The translations under genes were made by a program, and so were the position numbers. From an uncultured Cellvibrionales bacterium (lineage in GTDB: Bacteria; Pseudomonadota; Gammaproteobacteria; Pseudomonadales; UBA7434), in assembly GCA_937897785.1 (NCBI GenBank), contig CALCNB010000182.1, positions 1 to 15,538 of the forward strand: DNA of 15,538 nt, written 5' to 3'. The notes beneath the pieces were generated by a model. That model saw only the letters and a list, made by a program, of their open reading frames with translations, searched no databases and was not told the DNA's origin. This document shows, piece after piece, positions 5,979 to 12,697 of this stretch. The stretch's first letter is position 1, and each line of letters opens with the position of its first letter.

Positions 5979-7992
5979 ATGCATTTTCTTCAATCAATGA
6001 TCGCACTTGTTCGGCAACAGCGTCAGCGGTAATGCCAAAATGCGTATACAAATCACTGGCGGGGGCTGATTCACCAAAGGTAGTCATGCCAACAATGCGG
6101 CCATCAAGACCGACATATTTATACCAAAAATCAACATGAGCCGCTTCAACCGCAACGCGATTAAGCAGTTGTGCGGGTAGCACTGATTCACGATAAGCGG
6201 CATCTTGCCGGTCAAACAGGCTGGTCGATGGCATGGATACCACGCGAATGTGATAGCCCTCATCGCTGAGTTGCTGCGCAGCCTTGACGGCTAATTCTAG
6301 CTCAGAACCCGTACCGATAATGACAGCATCAATTTCATCAACTTGCTCAGCCCCTGCCAGCAACACATAACCGCCCTTAGCGATGTTAGCCACTTGTTCC
6401 GGATCTCTAGGTTGGTGGGCCATTGCTTGACGGGTAAATATTAAGGCAGACGGGCCTTGATCGTCTTCAATGGCCGACTTCCAAGCCACAGCAGACTCAA
6501 CCGTGTCGCAGGGACGCCAGGTGCTCAAGTTGGGTGTGTTGCGTAAATTAGCTAGTTGTTCAACTGGCTGGTGGGTAGGACCATCTTCACCAAGACCAAT
6601 CGAGTCATGGGTATAAACCAAAATGCTGCGCTGCTTCATGATCGCCGCCATGCGCACTGCGTTTCGAGCATACTCCATAAACACTAAAAAAGTTGCGCCA
6701 TAAGGGATAAAACCACCATGCACAGCCATGCCATTCATGATCGCTGACATACCAAATTCGCGGACACCATAATAAATATAATTACCACTCGCATCTGCCG
6801 CCGTTATGCCTTTTGAATCTGCCCAGATGGTATTATTGGAACCCGCCAAATCGGCTGAACCACCGAGTAACTCTGGTAGCATCGGTCCGAATGCATCAAG
6901 ACAGTTTTGCGAGGCTTTTCGGCTTGCGATACTCGCACCTTCCGCCTGACATTGGCCGATATAAGCATCGGCCTGCGCGGAAAAGTCAGCCGGTAATTCA
7001 CCCGCGACGCGACGACGATATTCTGCAGCCAATTCAGGGTAGTGTTCAGCATACGCATCAAAGCGCTGCTGCCATTCGGCTTCAAGCTCAGCCCCTCGGG
7101 ACTTTGCATCCCACGCTTGATAGTGCTGTTCAGGGATTTCAAAAGCTGGATGCGACCACGCTAATTCTTTTCGTGCAGCGATGACCTCATCGGGACCTAA
7201 GGCGGCACCATGCACGCCCGAAGTGCCCTGCTTATTGGGTGAGCCAAAACCAATGATGGTTTTACAGCAAATTAATGTGGGTTTATTGGTTTCAGCGATA
7301 GCTTGGTCGGTAGCGGCCTTAATCGCGTCAGGATCATGACCGTCAACGTTAGCGAGTACTTGCCAACCGTAAGCCTCAAACCTAGCAGGGGTATCATCAG
7401 TAAACCAGCCTTCAACCTCGCCATCAATCGAGATGCCATTATCGTCGTAGTAGCAAATGAGTTTGCCCAAACCCAAGGTGCCAGCGAGCGAGCAAGCCTC
7501 GTGAGAAATACCCTCCATTAAGCAACCATCACCCAAAAATGTGTATGTTTTATGATCAACTACGTTATGGCCTGCTTGGTTGAATTGTGCGGCTAAGACC
7601 TTCTCTGCCAACGCCATACCCACCGCGTTAGTGATACCCTGACCTAAAGGTCCCGTGGTTGTCTCAACGCCTGGCGCATAACCGTACTCCGGATGTCCAG
7701 GGGTTTTAGCATGCAACTGGCGGAAGTTTTTGAGCTCCTCAATCGGTAAGTCGTAACCAGTTAAATGGAGTAATGAGTAAATCAACATCGAACCGTGACC
7801 ATTTGACAGCACAAAACGATCACGGTTATGCCAATCAGGGTTGGCGGGGTTATGGCTTAAATAGTCATTCCATAATACCTCTGCAATATCTGCCATCCCC
7901 ATCGGTGCGCCTGGGTGTCCAGAGTTCGCTTGTTGGACAGCGTCCATCGATAATGCTCGAATTGCATTTGCTAATTCACGGCGTGAGGCCAT
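5971..7992 (-). CDS. tkt: Transketolase
   Basis: This is a full-length cytosolic transketolase (673 residues; E. coli TktA has 663), the thiamine-diphosphate enzyme that moves two-carbon ketol units between sugar phosphates in the pentose phosphate pathway and supplies erythrose 4-phosphate. Substrate-site histidines lie in SGHPGAPMG (His26) and SNGHGSM (His66). The TPP/metal motif runs from GDG (154-156) to YYDDNGISIDG with Asn185. The pyrimidine-domain segment around HGGFIPYGATFLVF, THDSIGLGEDGPTHQPVEQL and the transketolase C-terminal domain are intact. The ATG at 7992 is preceded by TAGGAG (8001-8006 on the opposite strand), which fixes the start. It is the first gene of the run tkt-epd-pgk-hydrolase, with epd 70 bases downstream; Epd uses the erythrose 4-phosphate that transketolase makes. 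Confidence 0.98.
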   Translation of the reverse strand: MASRRELANAIRALSMDAVQQANSGHPGAPMGMADIAEVLWNDYLSHNPANPDWHNRDRFVLSNGHGSMLIYSLLHLTGYDLPIEELKNFRQLHAKTPGHPEYGYAPGVETTTGPLGQGITNAVGMALAEKVLAAQFNQAGHNVVDHKTYTFLGDGCLMEGISHEACSLAGTLGLGKLICYYDDNGISIDGEVEGWFTDDTPARFEAYGWQVLANVDGHDPDAIKAATDQAIAETNKPTLICCKTIIGFGSPNKQGTSGVHGAALGPDEVIAARKELAWSHPAFEIPEQHYQAWDAKSRGAELEAEWQQRFDAYAEHYPELAAEYRRRVAGELPADFSAQADAYIGQCQAEGASIASRKASQNCLDAFGPMLPELLGGSADLAGSNNTIWADSKGITAADASGNYIYYGVREFGMSAIMNGMAVHGGFIPYGATFLVFMEYARNAVRMAAIMKQRSILVYTHDSIGLGEDGPTHQPVEQLANLRNTPNLSTWRPCDTVESAVAWKSAIEDDQGPSALIFTRQAMAHQPRDPEQVANIAKGGYVLLAGAEQVDEIDAVIIGTGSELELAVKAAQQLSDEGYHIRVVSMPSTSLFDRQDAAYRESVLPAQLLNRVAVEAAHVDFWYKYVGLDGRIVGMTTFGESAPASDLYTHFGITADAVAEQVRSLIEENASN

Positions 7993-8061
7993 TTAAATTA
8001 CTCCTAATATAAGGGGGCTAAATCTGATGACGAAACACTGCTCGCTTCATCAAAAAGCAGG

Positions 8062-8118
8062 TCAGTAAAAAACGGGTATTGTCGCCTAACACAGCGCTTT
8101 GAGCAATTTGTTTACTGA
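8062..8118. promoter_or_regulatory. 8-bp inverted repeat flanking the candidate tkt promoter
   Basis: TCAGTAAA (8062-8069) and TTTACTGA (8111-8118) are perfect inverted copies separated by 41 bases. The candidate -35 and -10 of tkt lie between them, so the arms fall just outside the promoter on each side. This is compatible with two sites for one regulator, but the spacing is long and chance is possible. Confidence 0.33.
8078..8106 (-). promoter_or_regulatory. Candidate promoter for the tkt operon
   Basis: On the minus strand TTGCTC (8106-8101) is followed after 17 bases by GACAAT (8083-8078). The matches are three of six and four of six, so this is weak. It would start transcription about 80 bases before the tkt ATG. 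The inverted repeat at 8062-8118 surrounds it. Confidence 0.25.
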
Positions 8119-8160
8119 TTTTTACCCCTTTGTAGGCTCAGAAATCTTATTTCATTCTTA

Positions 8161-8182
8161 AATTGGTGATTAATTGGTAATA
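8161..8182. repeat. 11-bp tandem repeat in the tkt-aldolase intergenic region
   Basis: AATTGGTGATT (8161-8171) is followed directly by AATTGGTAATA (8172-8182), nine of eleven bases identical. The repeat period is close to one helical turn, which would place two protein contacts on the same DNA face. It lies between the two divergent promoters. The role is unknown. Confidence 0.38.
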
Positions 8183-8267
8183 TTTATGGCATTTATATTC
8201 ATTAGAAGGCAAAAGCGTTAGTCGAATAGCAATTAACCCTTATGATCAATGGCAACTAATCTGTAAG

Positions 8268-8276
8268 TGATACTAT
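8268..8276 (+). promoter_or_regulatory. Candidate extended -10 promoter for the aldolase gene
   Basis: TGATACTAT (8268-8276) is an extended -10 (TGn followed by TACTAT, five of six). No good -35 is seen at the usual distance, which extended -10 promoters can tolerate. Transcription would start about 43 bases before the ATG at 8326. Confidence 0.38.
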
Positions 8277-8325
8277 TAGGTTATCTCAGGCATTCGCCGT
8301 TTGATTACCGGCAGAGGATTTAAGC

Positions 8326-9222
8326 ATGATCTCAACATTCAATCAGCAATGGGAAAAAATAGCACAATGTGATGGTTTTATCGCCGCGCTTGATCAAAGC
8401 GGTGGAAGCACGCCAAAAGCGCTTGAAATGTATGGCATAGGATCGAACCACTACGACTCTGATGCCATGATGTTTGATGCCGTTCACGCGATGCGAAGTC
8501 GAATTATTACTAGCCCCAGTTTTAACGGTGACCGCATATTAGCGGCAATACTGTTTGAAGACACCTTGAAGCGAGATATTAACGGGATCAATTCTGCCGA
8601 TTATCTCTGGCAAGAAAAAAACATTGTGCCATTGATTAAAGTCGATAAAGGCTTGCTTGCTGAATGCGATGGCGTACAGCTAATGAAACCCATGCCAGAA
8701 CTCAATGCCCTGTTAACGCTGGCCAAAAATAAGCAGGTATTTGGTACTAAAATGCGCTCAGTGATTAAAGCGGCGAATGATGAAGGCATTAACCGGCTAG
8801 TTAACCAGCAGTTTACCGTCGCAAAGCAAATTATTGCTGCTGGCTTAGTCCCTATTATTGAGCCCGAAGTCGATATTCATGCTGATGATAAGGCCGACAT
8901 TGAGACGCTATTAAGGGCGGCATTATTGAACGAACTTAATGCACTCACAGACGATCAAACCGTGATGCTAAAACTCACCTTGCCCAGCCAAACCAACTTC
9001 TATCAAAGTTGCATCATGCACAACAATGTACTGCGAGTAGTCGCGTTATCAGGTGGTTATAACCGCAATGAAGCGAATCAAAAGTTAACCGCCAACCAAG
9101 GGATGATTGCCAGCTTTTCAAGGGCGCTGACCGAAGGTCTTCGCCACCAGTTGAATGATAGCGAATTCAATCAACAACTAGACAACAGCATAGAAGATAT
9201 TTTCCTGGCCTCTAAAACGTAA
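8326..9222 (+). CDS. Class I fructose-bisphosphate aldolase (Staphylococcus aureus Fda type)
   Basis: The 298-residue product is a class I (Schiff-base, metal-independent) fructose-1,6-bisphosphate aldolase, cleaving fructose 1,6-bisphosphate to dihydroxyacetone phosphate and glyceraldehyde 3-phosphate in the cytosol. It resembles the 296-residue S. aureus Fda throughout: FIAALDQSGGSTPKAL (18-33), ITSPSF, ILFEDT, PLIKVDKG (102-109), VQLMKP, FGTKMRS, LVPIIEPEVDI (174-184) and LSGGY. The Schiff-base lysine is most likely Lys216 in VMLKLTLP, with Lys105 and Glu179/Glu181 also at the site. ATG 8326 has AGAGGA (8313-8318) upstream. It is divergent from tkt-epd-pgk. In E. coli and pseudomonads the aldolase linked to this cluster is the unrelated zinc-dependent class II enzyme, so this looks like non-orthologous replacement. 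No class II gene is in the window. Confidence 0.95.
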   Translation: MISTFNQQWEKIAQCDGFIAALDQSGGSTPKALEMYGIGSNHYDSDAMMFDAVHAMRSRIITSPSFNGDRILAAILFEDTLKRDINGINSADYLWQEKNIVPLIKVDKGLLAECDGVQLMKPMPELNALLTLAKNKQVFGTKMRSVIKAANDEGINRLVNQQFTVAKQIIAAGLVPIIEPEVDIHADDKADIETLLRAALLNELNALTDDQTVMLKLTLPSQTNFYQSCIMHNNVLRVVALSGGYNRNEANQKLTANQGMIASFSRALTEGLRHQLNDSEFNQQLDNSIEDIFLASKT

Positions 9223-9283
9223 TCTAAAAATCCTGCTAGCCGAATAAAGTCACTGTTTTCAACGCTTATTTAATGATTTTTTC

Positions 9284-9292
9284 TGCTAGAAT
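9284..9292 (+). promoter_or_regulatory. Candidate extended -10 promoter for rapA
   Basis: TGCTAGAAT (9284-9292) is an extended -10 with hexamer TAGAAT (five of six), preceded by a run of six Ts. No clear -35 is visible. The start would fall near 9299, about 50 bases before the rapA ATG, so rapA probably has its own promoter rather than depending on the aldolase gene. Confidence 0.42.
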
Positions 9293-9304
9293 AATCCTAT
9301 AAAC

Positions 9305-9319
9305 AGCAGTATGACTGCT
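9305..9319. repeat. Short hairpin in the rapA leader
   Basis: AGCAGT (9305-9310) and ACTGCT (9314-9319) pair perfectly around the loop ATG. The hairpin would lie at the 5' end of the rapA mRNA if the promoter at 9284-9292 is real. It may stabilise the transcript or be an operator; no T-run follows. Confidence 0.35.
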
Positions 9320-9349
9320 TAAAATTATTCATCAAAATAAGCAGGTTAT

Positions 9350-12163
9350 ATGGAATTTGTTGTTGGGCAACGCTGGGTCAGCCAAGCTGAACCTCAATTG
9401 GGCTTAGGCCTTATCATTGAAACCGATGGTAGACACGTTACTGCAGCATTTCCAGCGGCTGAAGAAGAGCGAATGTACGCCGCCAGCAACGCACCGCTTG
9501 CGAGACTTGTTTATCAAATCGGAGAGACGCTAACCGATATTGATGGCAATACATTAACTGTCGTTGCAATCGAGAAAGTTAATCAACTCAATTATTACCT
9601 GACTGCAGATAGCGAAGGCCAAGAACACATAGTGCCTGAGGCAAAAATATCGGCCATTATCGAACTAAGCACACCTTCGCAGCGACTTTTCAGCGGTCAA
9701 TTTGATAAGAACAGTGCTTTTGAGCTACGTGCAGCCACAATAGGCTGGCGTCATCAACTGCAGTCCTCAGAAGTACGAGGAATGCTTGGACCCAGAACTA
9801 ATTTACTGCGGCATCAAATTTATATCGCACATGAAATAGCTTCTCGATTTGCTCCTAGGGTATTACTAGCGGATGAAGTAGGGCTCGGGAAAACAATCGA
9901 AGCTGGGATGATTTTACATCACCAATTGCAGACTGGCCTTGCCAGCCGTGCGCTAATTGTAGTGCCTGAACCCTTACTGCATCAATGGCTAGTTGAAATG
10001 TTAAGGAAGTTCAACCTCCACTTTTCACTATTCGATCTGCAGCGTTACCAGTCGCTCGAAGAAGCCGGTGAAGAAAACCCTTTTGAGTCTGCCCAGTTGA
10101 TACTCTGCAGTGTCGACTTGCTTTGTGACGACCAAAAAATTGCACAGCAAGCAACAGCAGCTGAGTGGGATATTCTCATCGTTGATGAAGCCCACCACTT
10201 ACAGTGGTCTGAAAACAGTGTCAGTCAAGAATATCAAGTAGTAGAATCGTTAGCGGCTAAGAGTGACGGATTATTACTGCTGACAGCAACGCCAGAACAA
10301 GTCGGTATTGACAGCCATTTTGCACGACTACGACTGCTCGACCCAGCACGATTTCATGATCTAAATCATTTTATTGAGGAGCAACAAAAATTTGTTGGTT
10401 TAAACAGCCTTGTTAGCTCGCTCAACAATCAACAACCACTCAGTGACCAGCAGTCAGTGATTTTACAAAGCTACCTTAGTGACAGCAGTGACTATGATGG
10501 AACAGATAGCGAAATCAATAAAACTATCATCAAAAAGTTACTCGACCACCATGGTACTGGACGGGTGTTATTTAGAAATACACGAGCGGCCATTCAAGGT
10601 TTTCCTGCGCGCATTCAACAAGGCTACCCATTAATTAAATCCAATCAACTTAATGAATATATTGGCCTTTATCCAGAACAAGCACTACAAGCTGAAAATC
10701 TAGACTGGCTAGCCACAGACCCTCGTGTCGGATGGCTAGAGCAACAGTTAACAGCACTTAAGGGCGAAAAAGTTCTATTAATATGCTCCAGCGCTGGCAC
10801 CGCGATTGACTTAGAAAAATACTTACACCTCAGCTCAGGTATCCGCAGCTCAGCTTTTTACGAGGGCCTTTCGATTATTGAGCGTGATCGTGCCGCGGCC
10901 TACTTTGCTGATGAAGAGTTAGGCGCGCAAGTATTGATATGCTCCGAAATCGGTAGCGAAGGCCGAAACTTTCAATTTGCGCATCACTTGATATTGTTTG
11001 ATTTGCCCACTAATCCGGATCTATTAGAGCAGAGAATTGGCCGCTTAGATCGTATTGGTCAAACCGACGATATTAAAATACACATACCCTACATAACAGG
11101 CAGCGCCCAAGAATACTTGTACCGCTGGTACCAAGAAGGCCTCAATGTATTTACCGAAAGCTTCTCAGCAGGATTAACAGTGCTTGAGCATTTCAAGCAA
11201 GACTTAATGCCATGGCTAAATGGCACATCAACCCAAACTACGGCCGATTTTGAATCACTATTAAAAGCAACCGCCGAATATACCGAGCAACTTAGAAAAG
11301 AATTACAGTTAGGCCGCGATCAACTGCTAGAACTGAATTCCTGTGATAACGATACAGCCGATCAACTTATTGAGAAAATTAATGCCGCTGAACATTCTGA
11401 CTTATTACACACATATATGATCCAGCTGTTTGACACCTTTGGTGTGGAACACGACTTTCACTCCGAACATTGCCTCGTGCTTCACCCCAGCGATCACATG
11501 CTTAGCGATTATTTCCCTTGCTTAAAAGAAGAAGGGGTTACCATTAATTTTAGTCGAGAAAAGTCACAACTGCGTGAAGAAATGGAATTCATCACTTGGG
11601 AACACCCAATGGTGACCGAGTCGATGGAAATGGTCTTTAGTATGGATGTAGGAACGACCGCTATCGCCGCACTGCAATTAAAATCTATACCGGCAGGCAC
11701 TGTTATTGTTGAATGTTTTTTTGCTATTCAATGTAGCGCACCAAAAAATTTACAGATTAACCGTTTCTTGCCACCCACGCCGATTAGGGTATTACTCGAT
11801 AGTCGAGGCAAAGATCTATCAGAAGTTGTGTCCCATGAACAATTAAATAAGCTGGCGCAACATATGAAAAAATCGAATCGTTTAGCGATACTTAAACAAA
11901 TTCGTAGCGAGCTTGAAAAAATGATCGATATTGCACAGAGTCAAGCCACATCGCTCAGCCAACCATTGATGACTGAAGCGGAGCGACAAGTAAATGTTAC
12001 TATAGGTGGAGAGCTTGACCGACTAACCGAATTAAGAAAATTAAACGGTACGATTCGAGACGAAGAAATTCATTTTATGGAAAATCGTAAAACCGAGGCA
12101 TTAAAGCATATTGCCAATGCCTCAGCCGAACTCCAAGCCATAAGAGTACTGATTAACCTTTAA
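9350..12163 (+). CDS. rapA: RNA polymerase-associated protein RapA (SWI2/SNF2 ATPase)
   Basis: RapA (HepA) is a SWI2/SNF2-type ATPase that binds RNA polymerase and helps recycle it from stalled post-termination complexes. The product has 937 residues against 968 in E. coli. The N-terminal Tudor-like region begins FVVGQRWVSQAEPQLGLG (3-20). The helicase core then shows Walker A DEVGLGKT (175-182, Lys181), VVPEPLLHQW (204-213), Walker B DEAHH (279-283), the motif III segment LLTATPEQ, and in the second RecA-like lobe the arginine-finger motif QRIGRLDRIGQ. A long helical C-terminal region follows. The ATG at 9350 has only a modest GCAGG upstream, but MEFVVGQRW matches the E. coli N-terminus MPFTLGQRW, which supports the start. 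It follows the aldolase gene by 127 bases and converges on the peroxiredoxin gene 23 bases beyond its stop. Confidence 0.97.
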   Translation: MEFVVGQRWVSQAEPQLGLGLIIETDGRHVTAAFPAAEEERMYAASNAPLARLVYQIGETLTDIDGNTLTVVAIEKVNQLNYYLTADSEGQEHIVPEAKISAIIELSTPSQRLFSGQFDKNSAFELRAATIGWRHQLQSSEVRGMLGPRTNLLRHQIYIAHEIASRFAPRVLLADEVGLGKTIEAGMILHHQLQTGLASRALIVVPEPLLHQWLVEMLRKFNLHFSLFDLQRYQSLEEAGEENPFESAQLILCSVDLLCDDQKIAQQATAAEWDILIVDEAHHLQWSENSVSQEYQVVESLAAKSDGLLLLTATPEQVGIDSHFARLRLLDPARFHDLNHFIEEQQKFVGLNSLVSSLNNQQPLSDQQSVILQSYLSDSSDYDGTDSEINKTIIKKLLDHHGTGRVLFRNTRAAIQGFPARIQQGYPLIKSNQLNEYIGLYPEQALQAENLDWLATDPRVGWLEQQLTALKGEKVLLICSSAGTAIDLEKYLHLSSGIRSSAFYEGLSIIERDRAAAYFADEELGAQVLICSEIGSEGRNFQFAHHLILFDLPTNPDLLEQRIGRLDRIGQTDDIKIHIPYITGSAQEYLYRWYQEGLNVFTESFSAGLTVLEHFKQDLMPWLNGTSTQTTADFESLLKATAEYTEQLRKELQLGRDQLLELNSCDNDTADQLIEKINAAEHSDLLHTYMIQLFDTFGVEHDFHSEHCLVLHPSDHMLSDYFPCLKEEGVTINFSREKSQLREEMEFITWEHPMVTESMEMVFSMDVGTTAIAALQLKSIPAGTVIVECFFAIQCSAPKNLQINRFLPPTPIRVLLDSRGKDLSEVVSHEQLNKLAQHMKKSNRLAILKQIRSELEKMIDIAQSQATSLSQPLMTEAERQVNVTIGGELDRLTELRKLNGTIRDEEIHFMENRKTEALKHIANASAELQAIRVLINL

Positions 12164-12179
12164 ATCAAACCTGTTAATC
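12151..12179. terminator. Inverted repeat at the rapA/peroxiredoxin convergence
   Basis: GATTAAC (12151-12157) and GTTAATC (12173-12179) are perfect 7-bp inverted copies around a 15-base loop that includes the rapA stop codon. The stem is AT-rich and no T-run follows on either strand. It could serve as a weak bidirectional terminator for the two convergent genes, but the evidence is only positional. Confidence 0.27.
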
Positions 12180-12186
12180 TAAAGTC

Positions 12187-12666
12187 CTAAAGTAACGCTA
12201 GCATAGCCTCGGCACTACTAACGTCAATACCACCAGCAGGCTCAACATTTAATGCTTCAACTGTGCCATCATTAACAAGCATCGAATAACGCTGCGAGCG
12301 CGTGCCCATGCCGAAACTCGATCCATCTAATACCAAGCCAAGCGCTTGAGTTAATTCTGCATTCCCATCTGCCAGCATAATAATTTGCTCTGCATTCTGA
12401 GCCTCGCCCCAAGCCCCCATAACAAAGGCATCATTAACCGAAAGACAAACAATAGAATCGACACCTTTCGCTTTTATTTGATCGGCATGAACGACATAAC
12501 CCGGCAAATGTGCCAACGAACAACCTGGGGTAAAGGCACCAGGCAAGGCAAATAAAGCAACTTTTTTGCCGGCAAAAATTTGCTCGGTAGTTATATCTTC
12601 AGGGCCTTCTTCGCCCATCACTTTTAGCGTAACTGCTGGAATTTTTTCACCTTGTTGAATTGTCAT
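12187..12666 (-). CDS. Peroxiredoxin, Prx5 type
   Basis: The 159-residue product is a thiol peroxidase of the Prx5 subfamily (redoxin domain), reducing hydrogen peroxide or alkyl hydroperoxides. The peroxidatic Cys49 lies in LPGAFTPGCS (41-50), followed by AHLPGY, as in the family. Cys74 in IVCLSVND (72-79) matches the second cysteine of bacterial Prx5 proteins related to the Haemophilus peroxiredoxin-glutaredoxin. The conserved active-site arginine is in TRSQRYSMLV. There is no fused glutaredoxin domain, so a separate glutaredoxin or glutathione system would supply electrons. No signal peptide is seen, so it is cytosolic. The ATG at 12666 has AGGA (12674-12677 on the opposite strand) at good spacing. 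The gene is third in a minus-strand run, 31 bases after the transporter, so cotranscription is likely. Confidence 0.93.
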   Translation of the reverse strand: MTIQQGEKIPAVTLKVMGEEGPEDITTEQIFAGKKVALFALPGAFTPGCSLAHLPGYVVHADQIKAKGVDSIVCLSVNDAFVMGAWGEAQNAEQIIMLADGNAELTQALGLVLDGSSFGMGTRSQRYSMLVNDGTVEALNVEPAGGIDVSSAEAMLALL

Positions 12667-12697
12667 ATCGTTTTCCTAATTTGAATGATCTATAAAA

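Larger units (their letters stand above)
7993..8325. other. Divergent intergenic region between tkt and the aldolase gene
   Basis: These 333 bases hold no convincing open reading frame. They contain the tkt Shine-Dalgarno sequence, a candidate tkt promoter flanked by an 8-bp inverted repeat, an 11-bp AT-rich tandem repeat near the middle, and an extended -10 for the aldolase gene. An 11-codon reading frame beginning near 8187 (MAFIFIRRQKR) has no ribosome-binding site and is not called. I looked for HexR-like boxes of the TGTAATTAAATTACA type and did not see one. Confidence 0.7.

Noticed and set aside
6804..7184. Overlapping open frames on both strands inside tkt
   Set aside because: They lie within an intact transketolase gene and have no motif or start signal of their own.
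8187..8222. 11-codon open frame in the tkt-aldolase intergenic region
   Set aside because: It has no Shine-Dalgarno sequence, is very short and basic, and nothing distinguishes it from chance.
8150..8325. HexR-type operator controlling tkt or the aldolase gene
   Set aside because: No sequence close to TGTAATTAAATTACA was found in the divergent intergenic region.
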